A program made the translations under genes and the position numbers. A stretch of DNA of 35,688 bases from an uncultured beta proteobacterium (GTDB lineage: Bacteria > Pseudomonadota > Gammaproteobacteria > Burkholderiales > Burkholderiaceae_C). The notes beneath the pieces were generated by a model, which had not been told where the DNA came from, searched no databases, and saw only the letters and a program-made list of their open reading frames with translations. Positions 16,115 through 25,067 of the stretch are shown here, piece after piece (position 1 is the stretch's first letter; the number at the start of each line of letters is the position of its first letter). Location: NCBI GenBank assembly GCA_903845935.1, contig CAIMZI010000109.1, positions 1 to 35,688 on the forward strand, in the 5' to 3' direction.

Positions 16115-17734
16115 TTAATTGATGTCCACGCCGTAGAAGCTGTGCTTGCCAAACGGGCTGAGCTTGTAGTCGATCACTTCCTTGCGCACCGGCATCGCCT
16201 GCACGGCGTGGGCGATGGTGAACCAGGGTGCCTGCTCCTTGAAAATCACCTGGGCTTTTTCATAGAGCTTGGTGCGCTCGGTCGGGTTGGTCACGGTTTT
16301 GGCCTTCAGCACCAGATCGTCGAAGGGCTTGTAGCAGAACTTGGCCACATTGGAGCCGTTGCTCTTGGCCGAGGCGCAACCCAGCAGGGTGTTGAGGAAG
16401 TTGTCCGGATCGCCGTTGTCACCCACCCAGCCCATCATGCCCATTTGGTGTTCGCCATTTTGCATGCGCTTGCGGTATTCACCCCACTCAAAGCTCTTGA
16501 TCTCGGCCTTGACGCCGATCTTGAGCAGATCCGCCTGCATCAGCTCGGCAATGCGCCTGGCGTTCGGGTTGTAGGGGCGCTGCACCGGCATGGCCCACAG
16601 GTCGGTGCTGAAGCCGTTGGGGTAGCCCGCTGCAGACAACAGCTTTTTGGCCTCGGTGGGGTTGAATGCATCGTCCTTGATGGCCTTGTTGTACGACCAT
16701 TGTCCCGGCGGAATCGGGTTGGTGGCGGCAATGCCGGTGCTTAAGTACACGGCCGACACAATCGCCTTTTTGTCTATGGCCATGTTGAGGGCCCGGCGCA
16801 CGCGCACATCGTCAAACGGTTTCTTGGTGGTGTTGTAGGCCAGGTAGCCGATGTTCAGGCCGGCTTGCTCCAGCACCACCACATGGCTGTCATGGCGCAT
16901 GCTGTCCAGGTCGGCCGGGTTGGGGTAGGGCATGACATGGCACTCGCCCTTTTGCAGCTTGGCCCAGCGCACCGAGGCGTCGGGTGTGATGGCAAAGATC
17001 AGGTCGTCAATCTTGGCCTTGCCGGCCCAGTACTGCGGGAAGGCCTTGAAGCGGATGATGGCATCCTTCTGGTACTGAACCAGTTGGAACGGACCGGTAC
17101 CGATGGGGTCTTGATCGACCTTCTCGGGTGTGCCGACTTTCAGCATGGCAATCGCGTATTCCTTGGACTGAATGCCGGCAAACTGCATGGCCAGATTCGC
17201 CAGGAACGGCGCCTCCGGCGCATTGAGCGTGATCTTGACGGTGTAGGCATCGACCTTGTCCACCGATTTGAGCAGGGTCGGCATGCCCATGTCGTTGAAG
17301 TAGGAGTGATTGGAGCTGGTCACCTTGAAGAAGGGATCGTTCTCTTTCCACTGGCGCTCGAACATGAACAGCACGTCGTCGGCGTTGAAGTCGCGCGAGG
17401 GGGCAAAGTTCTTGCTGGACTGCCACTTCACGCCGTGGCGTAAGTTGAATGTGTATTCCAGACCGTCCTTGGAGACGCTCCACTTTTCGGCCAGACCGGG
17501 CACTACCTTGGTGCCGCCACGATCGAAGTTGACCAGGTTGTCGTAAATTTGTTCGGTCACGTCAAAGGAAGTGCCTGTGGTATTGATGCCGGGATAGAAG
17601 TTTTCCGGACTGCCCTCGGAGCAATACACCAGGGTCTTGGCGGATGCGGCAGAAACCGCCATGAGCGCGGGTAGCGCAATGGCTGCCAGCAGCGCGGTTT
17701 TACGCAAGCCCAGACGTGCGAGGAAACGGGTCAT
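16115..17734 (-). CDS. dppA: Periplasmic dipeptide-binding protein DppA
   Basis: DppA is the solute-binding protein (family 5) of a dipeptide ABC importer; in E. coli it also binds heme. The 539 aa protein has a signal peptide (basic FLARLGLRK, hydrophobic core, cut after about VSAASA) and mature start KTLVYCSEGSPENF, which is almost the same as E. coli KTLVYCSEGSPEGF. Long stretches also match, such as EAPFLANLAMQFA, DPIGTGPFQLVQYQKD, ITPDASVRWAKLQKGEC, AMPVQRPYNPNARR and GWVGDNGDPDNF. The ATG at 17734 has GGAG about 9 nt upstream; the frame is open 24 nt further. It is the last gene of the operon instead of the first. Confidence 0.95.
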   Translation of the reverse strand: MTRFLARLGLRKTALLAAIALPALMAVSAASAKTLVYCSEGSPENFYPGINTTGTSFDVTEQIYDNLVNFDRGGTKVVPGLAEKWSVSKDGLEYTFNLRHGVKWQSSKNFAPSRDFNADDVLFMFERQWKENDPFFKVTSSNHSYFNDMGMPTLLKSVDKVDAYTVKITLNAPEAPFLANLAMQFAGIQSKEYAIAMLKVGTPEKVDQDPIGTGPFQLVQYQKDAIIRFKAFPQYWAGKAKIDDLIFAITPDASVRWAKLQKGECHVMPYPNPADLDSMRHDSHVVVLEQAGLNIGYLAYNTTKKPFDDVRVRRALNMAIDKKAIVSAVYLSTGIAATNPIPPGQWSYNKAIKDDAFNPTEAKKLLSAAGYPNGFSTDLWAMPVQRPYNPNARRIAELMQADLLKIGVKAEIKSFEWGEYRKRMQNGEHQMGMMGWVGDNGDPDNFLNTLLGCASAKSNGSNVAKFCYKPFDDLVLKAKTVTNPTERTKLYEKAQVIFKEQAPWFTIAHAVQAMPVRKEVIDYKLSPFGKHSFYGVDIN

Positions 17735-17767
17735 TGTCAAAGCTCCGAATAAAAACAAGCATATTAC

Positions 17768-17783
17768 GGCAGCGCTTGCTGCC
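17768..17783 (-). other. Hairpin between dppF and dppA
   Basis: GGCAGC and GCTGCC form a perfect 6-bp stem with a 4-nt loop in the 63-nt gap before dppA. On the minus strand it is followed by GTAATATGC and a T-rich stretch. It could protect or process the mRNA so that the binding protein is made in excess, or be a weak terminator. The structure is seen and the role is inferred. Confidence 0.4.
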
Positions 17784-17797
17784 TTGCAGCACCGTGC

Positions 17798-18768
<971 letters not shown>

Positions 18769-18772
<4 letters not shown>

Positions 18773-19746
18773 ACGCCAGCTTCCTTTGCTTGGCTAGTGT
18801 TCAACGGGAAGTGGCAGCGCACGGCATCGGCAGCGCTGTGTTGCAGCGCGGGGCGCTGGTCACAGGTGGCAACGCGGTAGCTGCAGCGCGGGCCGAACAG
18901 GCAGCCATTCGGCCTGTCGTATAGCCCCGGAACCATGCCGGGAATGTTAGCCAGTCGGCCGCTGCTGCGCTCGGGCATGGATGCCATCAGTGCCTCGGTG
19001 TAGGGATGCAGGGGCCTGGCAAATAGATCCATTGCGCTGCGCTGTTCCATCAGCTGGCCCGCATACATCACCGCCACGCGCTGCGCCATCTCGCTGACCA
19101 CGCCCAGGTTGTGGCTGATCAGCACCAGGGCCATGCCGCGCTCCTTTTGCAGGCTGCGCAACAGGTCCAGAATCTGGGCCTGAATGGTCACATCCAGGGC
19201 CGTGGTCGGCTCATCGGCAATCAAGAGCTTTGGGTTGCAGGCAATCGCCATGGCAATCATCACGCGCTGCGCCATGCCACCGGAAAATTGGTGCGGGTAC
19301 AAATCAAGCCGGCTCTCGGCTGCCGGAATGCCGACCTGCTCCAACAGTTCTATGGAGCGCTTGCGGGCCTGTGCGCGTGTCATACCCATGTGCAGTTTCA
19401 AGGTTTCGGTCAGCTGAAAACCCACGGTGAAGCAGGGATTCAGGCTGGTGCTCGGGTCCTGGAAAATCATCGCCAGGTCTTTGCCGGTGATTCTGCGGCG
19501 CTCGCGTTCGGACATTTTTTGCAACTCGTGGCCGTCAAAGCGCAGGGTGTCGGCTCTGACCCGGCCGGGGTAAGCGACCAGACCCATCAGTGCCATCATG
19601 GCAACACTTTTGCCCGAACCAGACTCGCCCACAATGCCCAGCACCTCGCCGGGTGCTATCGAAAAGCTCACCCCGTCGACGGCGTGCATCACAGCTTGGT
19701 GCGAGGGGAAATCCACCGACAGGTTTTGTATTTCCAGCAATGCCAT
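18769..19746 (-). CDS. dppD: Dipeptide ABC transporter ATP-binding protein DppD
   Basis: This is the first ATPase of the Dpp importer, 325 aa. Walker A is GESGSGKSV (K46), the Q-loop is [13 protein letters not shown], the signature is [16 protein letters not shown], Walker B is [12 protein letters not shown], and the switch is ISHNLGV. The C-terminal motif [15 protein letters not shown] gives four possible cluster cysteines with the later C in AVRCHFPL. DppD and DppF act as a heterodimer on the cytoplasmic side of DppB and DppC. It ends in a 4-nt overlap with dppF. Confidence 0.93.
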
Positions 19747-19771
19747 GGTGTGGTTCTTTGAAAGCTGTGGC

Positions 19772-20680
19772 CTAGCGTTTGAGCTTGGGGTCTAGCGCGT
19801 CGCGCAGGCCGTCGCCCAGCAGATTGAAGGCCAGAACCGTGATCAGGATGGCCAGGCCGGGGAAGGTGACAACCCACCAGGCGCGCAGCACAAACTCGCG
19901 TGCGTCGGCCAGCATGGTGCCCCATTCGGGTGAGGGCGGTTGCGCGCCCAGGCCCAGAAAGCCCAGGGCCGCAGCATCCAGAATTGCCGCCGAAATACCC
20001 AGCGATGCTTGCACGATCAAGGGCGCGGTGCAGTTGGGCAAGATCTCGCTGAACATCAGGCGCAGGTGGCTGGCGCCGCCCATGCGTGCGGCAGTGACAT
20101 AGTCGCGCGAGGCCTCGGCGATCACGGCGGCGCGGGTGATGCGAACGTAATGCGGCAGCACCACAATCGCCACCGCCAGCATGGCATTCATCAGGCCCGG
20201 GCCGAGGATGGCGACGATGACAATCGCCAGCAGCAGGCTGGGCAGGGTCAGGATGATGTCCATCAGGCGCATCACCAGCACCTCGAAGATGCCGCGTATA
20301 TAGCCCGACAGCAGGCCCAGCACGGTGCCGATGACGATGGACAGCGACACCACCGCCACGCCAATCAGCAGCGACAGGCGAGCGCCGAAAATCAGGCGTG
20401 ACAGCATGTCGCGGCCAATCGCATCGGTGCCCAGCAGATGGGCGGAGCTGCCGCCGCTTTGCCAGACGGGTGGCACCAGAAACACCGCGTTATCGGTCAG
20501 GTCCGGCGCATAGGGCGCGATCTGCTGAGCAAAGGCCGCCAGCAGCAGCACCAGACAGACGATGACCAGGCCGACTAGGGCGCCCTTGTTGGTGGAAAAC
20601 GAGCGCCAGAAATCGCGCAGCGGACTGACATGCCCGGCCAGCGCGTCGGCCTTGCTTGCGGAACGGGTGCTCGCGTTCAT
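19772..20680 (-). CDS. dppC: Dipeptide ABC transporter permease DppC
   Basis: DppC is one of two membrane channels of the importer, 302 aa. After [16 protein letters not shown] comes the OppC-like segment [15 protein letters not shown] with TM1, then [20 protein letters not shown], which is diagnostic for the family. The EAA loop is in [23 protein letters not shown]. Six membrane segments are likely, and it ends [14 protein letters not shown]. The frame is open far upstream through dppB, but the ATG at 20680 overlaps the dppB stop by 4 nt and fits the family. Confidence 0.94.
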   Translation of the reverse strand: MNASTRSASKADALAGHVSPLRDFWRSFSTNKGALVGLVIVCLVLLLAAFAQQIAPYAPDLTDNAVFLVPPVWQSGGSSAHLLGTDAIGRDMLSRLIFGARLSLLIGVAVVSLSIVIGTVLGLLSGYIRGIFEVLVMRLMDIILTLPSLLLAIVIVAILGPGLMNAMLAVAIVVLPHYVRITRAAVIAEASRDYVTAARMGGASHLRLMFSEILPNCTAPLIVQASLGISAAILDAAALGFLGLGAQPPSPEWGTMLADAREFVLRAWWVVTFPGLAILITVLAFNLLGDGLRDALDPKLKR

Positions 20681-21687
20681 GAGGGATGGCGAATGCGCGG
20701 ATTGATGATGCCGTAGCTCAGGTCGACCAGCAGATTGACCACCATCACCACCATGCCCAAGAGCAGCATGCCGCCTTGCAGCACGGGGTAGTCGCGGCGG
20801 CTGATGGCCTCGATCAGCCACTTGCCCACGCCGGGCCAGGAAAAAATGGTTTCGGTCAGTATGGCGCCGGTAAATAGCACGCCCACCTGCAGGCCGATGA
20901 CGGTGATCACCGGTATCAGCGCATTGCGCAGGCCATGCACGGCCACCACGCGAAAATTGGACAGGCCCTTGGCGCGCGCCGTGCGTATGTAGTCCTCGCC
21001 CAGAACCTCCAACATGGCCGAGCGCGTCATGCGCGCAATCACGGCCAGTGGATTGGTGCCCAGCACAATCATCGGCAAAATCAGATGCGAGAGAGCCGAC
21101 TGAAAAGCACCTTTCTGGCCCGAGAGCAGCGAGTCGATCAGCAAAAATCCGGTGACGGAGTCGAAGTAGTATTCCACCCCCATGCGCCCTGAGACCGGTG
21201 TCAGATCGAGCTGCACCGAGAACAGCAGAACCAGCAGCAGGCCCCACCAGAAGATCGGCATGGAGTAGCCTGCCAGAGAGATGCCTATCACGCCGTGATC
21301 CAACCAGGAATTGCGCTTGACGGCGGCCAGAACGCCCGCCGGAATGCCGATGATGAGTGCGAACAAAATGGCGCAGATGGCCAGCTCGATGGTGGCTGGA
21401 AACAAGGTGGCGAATTCGCTCAGCACAGGTGCATGGGTAATGATGGACTTGCCCAAATCACCCTGCAGCACCCGGCCGATGTAGCTGCCGTATTGCACGA
21501 TCACCGGCTGATCCAGTCCGTATTCGGTCAGCAGTCTGGCGTGGCGTGCGGCGTCTATTCCGCGCTCGCCGGCCAGGGTCTCAATAGGGTCACCCGGGAC
21601 CAGTCGGATCAGAAAAAACGCCAGCAGCGTCATGCCGAAAAAAGTCGGAATGATCAGACTCAATCGGGTCAGTGCAAAGCGGAACAT
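20677..21687 (-). CDS. dppB: Dipeptide ABC transporter permease DppB
   Basis: DppB is the other channel subunit, 336 aa against 339 in E. coli. It starts MFRFALTRLSLIIPTFFGMTLL and carries VPGDPIETLAGERGI, AAVKRNSWLDHG, GYSMPIFWWG and LTPVSGRMG. The EAA region is EDYIRTARAKGLSNFRV, and the end is [15 protein letters not shown]. The ATG at 21687 matches the family start, while a TTG at 21714 is in frame but overlaps the end of the upstream hairpin region. The Shine-Dalgarno is poor. A strong terminator lies only 28 nt upstream, leaving no room for a normal promoter between the two. Confidence 0.94.
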   Translation of the reverse strand: MFRFALTRLSLIIPTFFGMTLLAFFLIRLVPGDPIETLAGERGIDAARHARLLTEYGLDQPVIVQYGSYIGRVLQGDLGKSIITHAPVLSEFATLFPATIELAICAILFALIIGIPAGVLAAVKRNSWLDHGVIGISLAGYSMPIFWWGLLLVLLFSVQLDLTPVSGRMGVEYYFDSVTGFLLIDSLLSGQKGAFQSALSHLILPMIVLGTNPLAVIARMTRSAMLEVLGEDYIRTARAKGLSNFRVVAVHGLRNALIPVITVIGLQVGVLFTGAILTETIFSWPGVGKWLIEAISRRDYPVLQGGMLLLGMVVMVVNLLVDLSYGIINPRIRHPS

Positions 21688-21715
21688 GGGTCGAATCTTG
21701 CTGTGGGCTGCCAAT

Positions 21716-21746
21716 AAAAAAGGCCGGCATGAGGCCGACCTTTTTT
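21716..21746 (-). terminator. Intrinsic terminator or attenuator between SWIB gene and dppB
   Basis: A 13-bp stem with one G-T wobble has arms AAAAAAGGCCGGC (21716-21728) and GCCGACCTTTTTT (21734-21746) with a 5-nt loop. It reads as a terminator in both directions. On the minus strand it lies 20 nt after the SWIB gene stop and 28 nt before the dppB start. It should end the SWIB transcript, but it also stands between any upstream promoter and the dpp operon. Confidence 0.88.
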
Positions 21747-21766
21747 AAGAGTGCAGTGAGCTGCGA

Positions 21767-22186
21767 TTACTTGAGGTGCTTGCCGATCAGGCCAGCCATC
21801 TCAAACATCGTCGCCTTGGCCTTGCCAAATACTTCCTTGAGTTTGGCGTCGGCATTGATCATGCGCTTGTCGACAGCGTCTTGCAGGCCGTGCTTCTTGA
21901 TGTAAACCCAGAGCTGCTTCACCACTTCGGTGCGGGGCAGGGGCTTGGCGCCCACCACAGCTGCCAGGGCGGCGCTGGGAGTCAGTTCCTTCATGAAGGC
22001 GGCGTTGACGGTGCGCTTCTTGGCGGGAGCTGCCTTTTTTGCAGGAGCTGCAGGAGCCGCCTTCTTGGCTGGCGCGGCGGCAGCCTTGACCGCTACTTTT
22101 TTAGCAGGAGCCGCCTTGGTCGCGGGCGCTGCAGCTTTCTTTGCAGGGGCGGCTTTTTTTGCAGCCGGTTTTTTTGCAGTTGCCAT
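21767..22186 (-). CDS. SWIB/MDM2-domain protein with histone H1-like basic tail
   Basis: This 139 aa protein has two parts. Residues 2-58 are low-complexity Lys/Ala/Pro repeats (AAKKAAPAKKAAAPA and similar) like the tails of bacterial histone H1-like proteins. Residues about 62-139 form a SWIB domain (MKELTPSAALAAVVGAKPLPR, VVKQLWVYIKKHGLQD, then MINADAKLKEVFG and FEMAGLIGKHLK). The tail would bind DNA without sequence preference. SWIB domains in eukaryotes act in chromatin remodelling, while the bacterial role is not established. The ATG at 22186 has AGAAGGAC just upstream. The frame is open beyond it, but that part lacks homology. Confidence 0.9.
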   Translation of the reverse strand: MATAKKPAAKKAAPAKKAAAPATKAAPAKKVAVKAAAAPAKKAAPAAPAKKAAPAKKRTVNAAFMKELTPSAALAAVVGAKPLPRTEVVKQLWVYIKKHGLQDAVDKRMINADAKLKEVFGKAKATMFEMAGLIGKHLK

Positions 22187-22253
22187 GATTGATTGTCCTT
22201 CTAGAAGTTGATTAATCACCAGCGAAAAGTCTGCGTCTTCACTGGTAGAGCGC

Positions 22254-22282
22254 ATGCTACTGGAGAAAATAGGGCTTTCCAA
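22254..22282 (-). promoter_or_regulatory. Candidate sigma-70 promoter of the SWIB gene
   Basis: On the minus strand TTGGAA (22277-22282) and TAGCAT (22254-22259) are separated by exactly 17 nt, each matching its consensus at four of six positions. Transcription would start near 22247, giving a leader of about 60 nt. The gap to the divergent rraA gene is 176 nt, so other promoters could lie there. Confidence 0.35.
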
Positions 22283-22362
22283 GCGGGTAAATACTTTTTT
22301 CACTCGAGGAAGGGTTTTTTTCATTGGAGAATAGGCCTTTTTGGCAAAAGGAGAGCCTCCGC

Positions 22363-22884
22363 ATGACCGCCTCGTTCGCAAGCTGTGATTTTTGTGATGT
22401 TCACAAGGGCGATAGCTCGGGTGATTTTCGTGTGCTTCCTCCAGTATTTCGTGATTTCGGACAGCTCACCCAGTTCTGTGGCCCGGTGGATACCGTGAAA
22501 TGTTTTGAGGACAACACCCTGGTCAAGGCCGCGGTGGATTCGCAGGGCTGGATAGACACGCCGCAGGGGCGCGTGGCCAAGGTGTTGGTGGTGGACGGTG
22601 GTGGCTCGCTGCGCCGAGCGCTGCTGGGCGGCAATCTGGGCGCGGCTGCGGCACGCAATGGCTGGGCCGGTGTGGTGATTGACGGCTGTGTGCGCGACAC
22701 GGCCGAGCTGGCAGCTCAGGCCGTGGGCATACGTGCGCTGGCACCGATTCCCCTGCCTACCGAAAAGCGCAACGAGGGACAAAGCCAGGTGGCGGTGCAG
22801 ATCCAGGGCGTGTGGGTCCGTCCAGGCGACTGGCTTTATGCCGATGCCGATGGCATGGTGGTCAGCAGCAAGCCCTTGCAATAG
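22363..22884 (+). CDS. rraA: RraA-family protein (RNase E inhibitor A or HMG aldolase-like)
   Basis: This 173 aa protein has the RraA/HMG aldolase fold signature: VLVVDGGGSLRRALLGGNLGAAAARNG followed by GVVIDGCVRDTAEL, the conserved Gly-rich loop and D-G-x-x-R-D motif. RraA in E. coli binds RNase E and lowers its activity; related proteins are divalent-metal aldolases for 4-hydroxy-4-methyl-2-oxoglutarate. The two roles cannot be told apart from this sequence. The ATG at 22363 follows AAAGGAG at 22347-22353, so it is preferred over the in-frame TTG at 22324. The end converges on the DMT transporter gene with a 3-nt gap. Confidence 0.85.
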   Translation: MTASFASCDFCDVHKGDSSGDFRVLPPVFRDFGQLTQFCGPVDTVKCFEDNTLVKAAVDSQGWIDTPQGRVAKVLVVDGGGSLRRALLGGNLGAAAARNGWAGVVIDGCVRDTAELAAQAVGIRALAPIPLPTEKRNEGQSQVAVQIQGVWVRPGDWLYADADGMVVSSKPLQ

Positions 22885-22887
22885 CCG

Positions 22888-23856
22888 CTACGGCTGCACC
22901 CGATCTGCAGCTTCAATCGCGTTCAACTGGCTGATCGGCGATCGCCCCGGCAGCGTGGCCAGCAACACGCCGAGCATGGCGATGGCAAAGGCCAGCACCT
23001 GCATGGCGCTTAAACCTTCGCCCAGTACCAGCACGCCCACCAGAGCGGCGGAGATCGGCAGCAACACGGTGAACACCCCGGCGTGCGATGCCGGCACCTG
23101 TTTGGCGCCTGTCATCCACAGCCACACCGACCAGACGCTGGCCGCCAGCGCATAAAACACCAGCAGCAACCACGATGTTGCCTGCACGGCGACAAAGTCG
23201 AAGTGCAGCGCGGTGTAGAGACCCAAGGGCGTCATCAACAGAAAGCCAAACAGATTGATGAGGGCCGAGATGCGCTTGGGTGAAACGGCGCCGGTGAGCT
23301 TCTTGCCAATGACGGCATAAGAGGCCTCGCACAGCACCGCTGCAAACACCAGCAGATTGCCCCACAGCATGCGTGCGCTGTCTGCGTGGGGGGCGGCAGA
23401 TGCGGCGCCATGTCCATTCCATGCCAGCAGGCCAATGCCCAGGGCGCCGCAGCTCACCGCGGCCCAGATGCGCGGTCCAATGTATTCCCTTAAAAAGACC
23501 CAACTCAGCACCGCCACCACGGCTGGGATGGCGGCCATGATGACGCCGGCCGACACGGCGCTGGTCATGCTGACGCCAAACAACATGCAGATGGAAAACA
23601 GGAAGTTGCCCAGAAAAGACTCCAGAAACAGCAACTGTTTGGTGCTGCGCGTCATGGGCGCCTCACCGAGTGGCTTCCTGAGCCAACCGACCATGGCAAT
23701 GCCGCCAATGCCAAAGCGCAACCAGGCCAGCAAAAACACCGGCAGCGCCGCGACCAGCGGTTTGCTGAGTGCCACATAGCTGCCGACCAAGGCCATGGAA
23801 AGCGCCAGATGGCCATAGGCAAACCAGCGGCTGGGGGGACGGGTGTTGGCAGACAT
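22888..23856 (-). CDS. DMT-superfamily transporter, EamA type
   Basis: This 322 aa integral membrane protein has about ten hydrophobic helices in two EamA repeats. The first repeat includes GSYVALSKPLVAALPVFLLAWLRFG and AGVIMAAIPAVVAVLSW; the second has SHAGVFTVLLPISAALVGVLVLGEGLS, the usual end of the EamA fold. Such proteins export amino acids or metabolites, and the substrate here is unknown. The start is uncertain: ATG 23856 (MSANTRPPSRW) fits the hydrophobic pattern, while in-frame ATG codons at 23904 and further upstream would add a non-homologous leader. It is divergent from the agmatinase gene and convergent with rraA. Confidence 0.85.
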   Translation of the reverse strand: MSANTRPPSRWFAYGHLALSMALVGSYVALSKPLVAALPVFLLAWLRFGIGGIAMVGWLRKPLGEAPMTRSTKQLLFLESFLGNFLFSICMLFGVSMTSAVSAGVIMAAIPAVVAVLSWVFLREYIGPRIWAAVSCGALGIGLLAWNGHGAASAAPHADSARMLWGNLLVFAAVLCEASYAVIGKKLTGAVSPKRISALINLFGFLLMTPLGLYTALHFDFVAVQATSWLLLVFYALAASVWSVWLWMTGAKQVPASHAGVFTVLLPISAALVGVLVLGEGLSAMQVLAFAIAMLGVLLATLPGRSPISQLNAIEAADRVQP

Positions 23857-24035
23857 GGACGGGACGATGCTTTCAGCGGCAGGCAGGAACGCAGCGTACA
23901 CCATGGCGCAGCATCGGGCCGGGGAGCGGCGCGCTTGATCACAGTGGTTTGCCGCGCCGCGTTTGAATTGGACCCAGTCACAGCCTGCCTGTTGCGTTAC
24001 CGTTGTGCCTTTGCCATTCACCAACCGGAAACACC

Positions 24036-24947
24036 ATGGCCATTGGACAATTTGCCTACGCCAACAACAGCAACCGTTTTCTGGCCGCCCCCGAGCTGGA
24101 CAAACAGCACTTTGCGCTATGCGGAATTCCCTTCGACGGCGCGGTCACCAACCGCCCCGGCGCGCGCTTTGGGCCGCAGGAAATTCGCCGTGCCTCGCTG
24201 ATGCTGTGCGATGGCATTCACCCCCTGTTCGATGTCAGCCCGCTGGGCCACTTGGGAGATGCGGGTGATATGCGTCTGCCCAATGCCTCGCCCTTGGCCG
24301 AGGTGCGCGCCGCCATTCAGCAGCAGGCAGCCAGCCTGATGGCGGCTCACCACTGTGTGTTTATAGGCGGTGATCACTCGGTGACCTTGCCTTTGCTGCG
24401 CGCCTTGCATGCTCAGCACGGACCGGTGGCATTGGTCCATTTTGATGCCCATTGCGACACCTGGAGTACGCACTTTGATGAGCCATCGGGCCACGGCACC
24501 TGGACCTATGAAGCTTTTCAGGAGGGCCTGGTAGACCGCACGAAAACCGTGCAGATAGGCATTCGCTCCAGCGGCGAGCGTGCGGCGCGTGAGTATGTCG
24601 CGGATCAGGGTGGCCTGATTTACACGGCACGCGCGCTGCGCGGTAAGGACGGCGAGCAGTTGTCGCCTATCCTGGACGCAATCAAGGCCCGCATAGGCAA
24701 CACGCCCTGTTACCTGACGCTGGACATCGACTGCCTGGACCCGGCCTTTGCCCCAGGCACCGGCACACCCGAGCCCGGCGGCCTGACCAGTTCGCAGCTG
24801 ATGACGTTTCTGGAAGAACTCGCGCCGCTGAACTTGGTCGGCATGGACTGTGTGGAAGTGGCGCCTGCCTATGACCATGCCGAGCTGACCAGCAATGCCG
24901 CCGCCCAGTTCATTTGGACCTATCTGTGCGGCCAGATCGCAAAATAA
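24036..24947 (+). CDS. speB: Agmatinase-family ureohydrolase
   Basis: This 303 aa enzyme of the arginase/agmatinase family hydrolyses a guanidino group, giving urea and an amine. For agmatine the product is putrescine. Dimanganese ligands are present: H114 in GGDHSVTLP, D137/H139/D141 in FDAHCDTW, and D230/D232 in LDIDCLDPAFAPG, with the typical TGTPEPGG following. The ATG at 24036 has GGAA at 24027-24030. It could instead be a guanidinobutyrase or a guanidinopropionase, whose motifs are the same. The puuB-puuA-spuC-pot genes around it favour agmatine to putrescine. Confidence 0.85.
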   Translation: MAIGQFAYANNSNRFLAAPELDKQHFALCGIPFDGAVTNRPGARFGPQEIRRASLMLCDGIHPLFDVSPLGHLGDAGDMRLPNASPLAEVRAAIQQQAASLMAAHHCVFIGGDHSVTLPLLRALHAQHGPVALVHFDAHCDTWSTHFDEPSGHGTWTYEAFQEGLVDRTKTVQIGIRSSGERAAREYVADQGGLIYTARALRGKDGEQLSPILDAIKARIGNTPCYLTLDIDCLDPAFAPGTGTPEPGGLTSSQLMTFLEELAPLNLVGMDCVEVAPAYDHAELTSNAAAQFIWTYLCGQIAK

Positions 24948-24951
24948 ATAT

Positions 24952-25051
24952 GCCCCCACGCTTGCCACTTCGTGTGCTGCTCTGCCGCCCAAGGGGGCGC
25001 GTTTTGCCTTGGGGCGGCCCGGCGGCAAAACAACAGCCCCCACGCTTGCCA
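24952..25051. repeat. GC-rich palindromic intergenic element with flanking direct repeats
   Basis: Exact 16-bp copies of GCCCCCACGCTTGCCA occur at 24952-24967 and 25036-25051. Between them are several complementary arms: CCGCCCAAGG (24985-24994) with CCTTGGGGCGG (25007-25017), TGCCGCC (24983-24989) with GGCGGCA (25021-25027), and TTTTGCC (25002-25008) with GGCAAAA (25024-25030). These overlap, so alternative hairpins compete. From memory similar elements are scattered in Comamonadaceae, but only one copy is in this window. It fills the gap between the agmatinase and puuB genes. Confidence 0.65.
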
Positions 25052-25067
25052 ATCTGAAAGCCCGTTC

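Noticed and set aside
20681..21247. In-frame upstream extension of dppC across dppB
   Set aside because: The extension reads dppB DNA in another frame; the ATG at 20680 fits the family.
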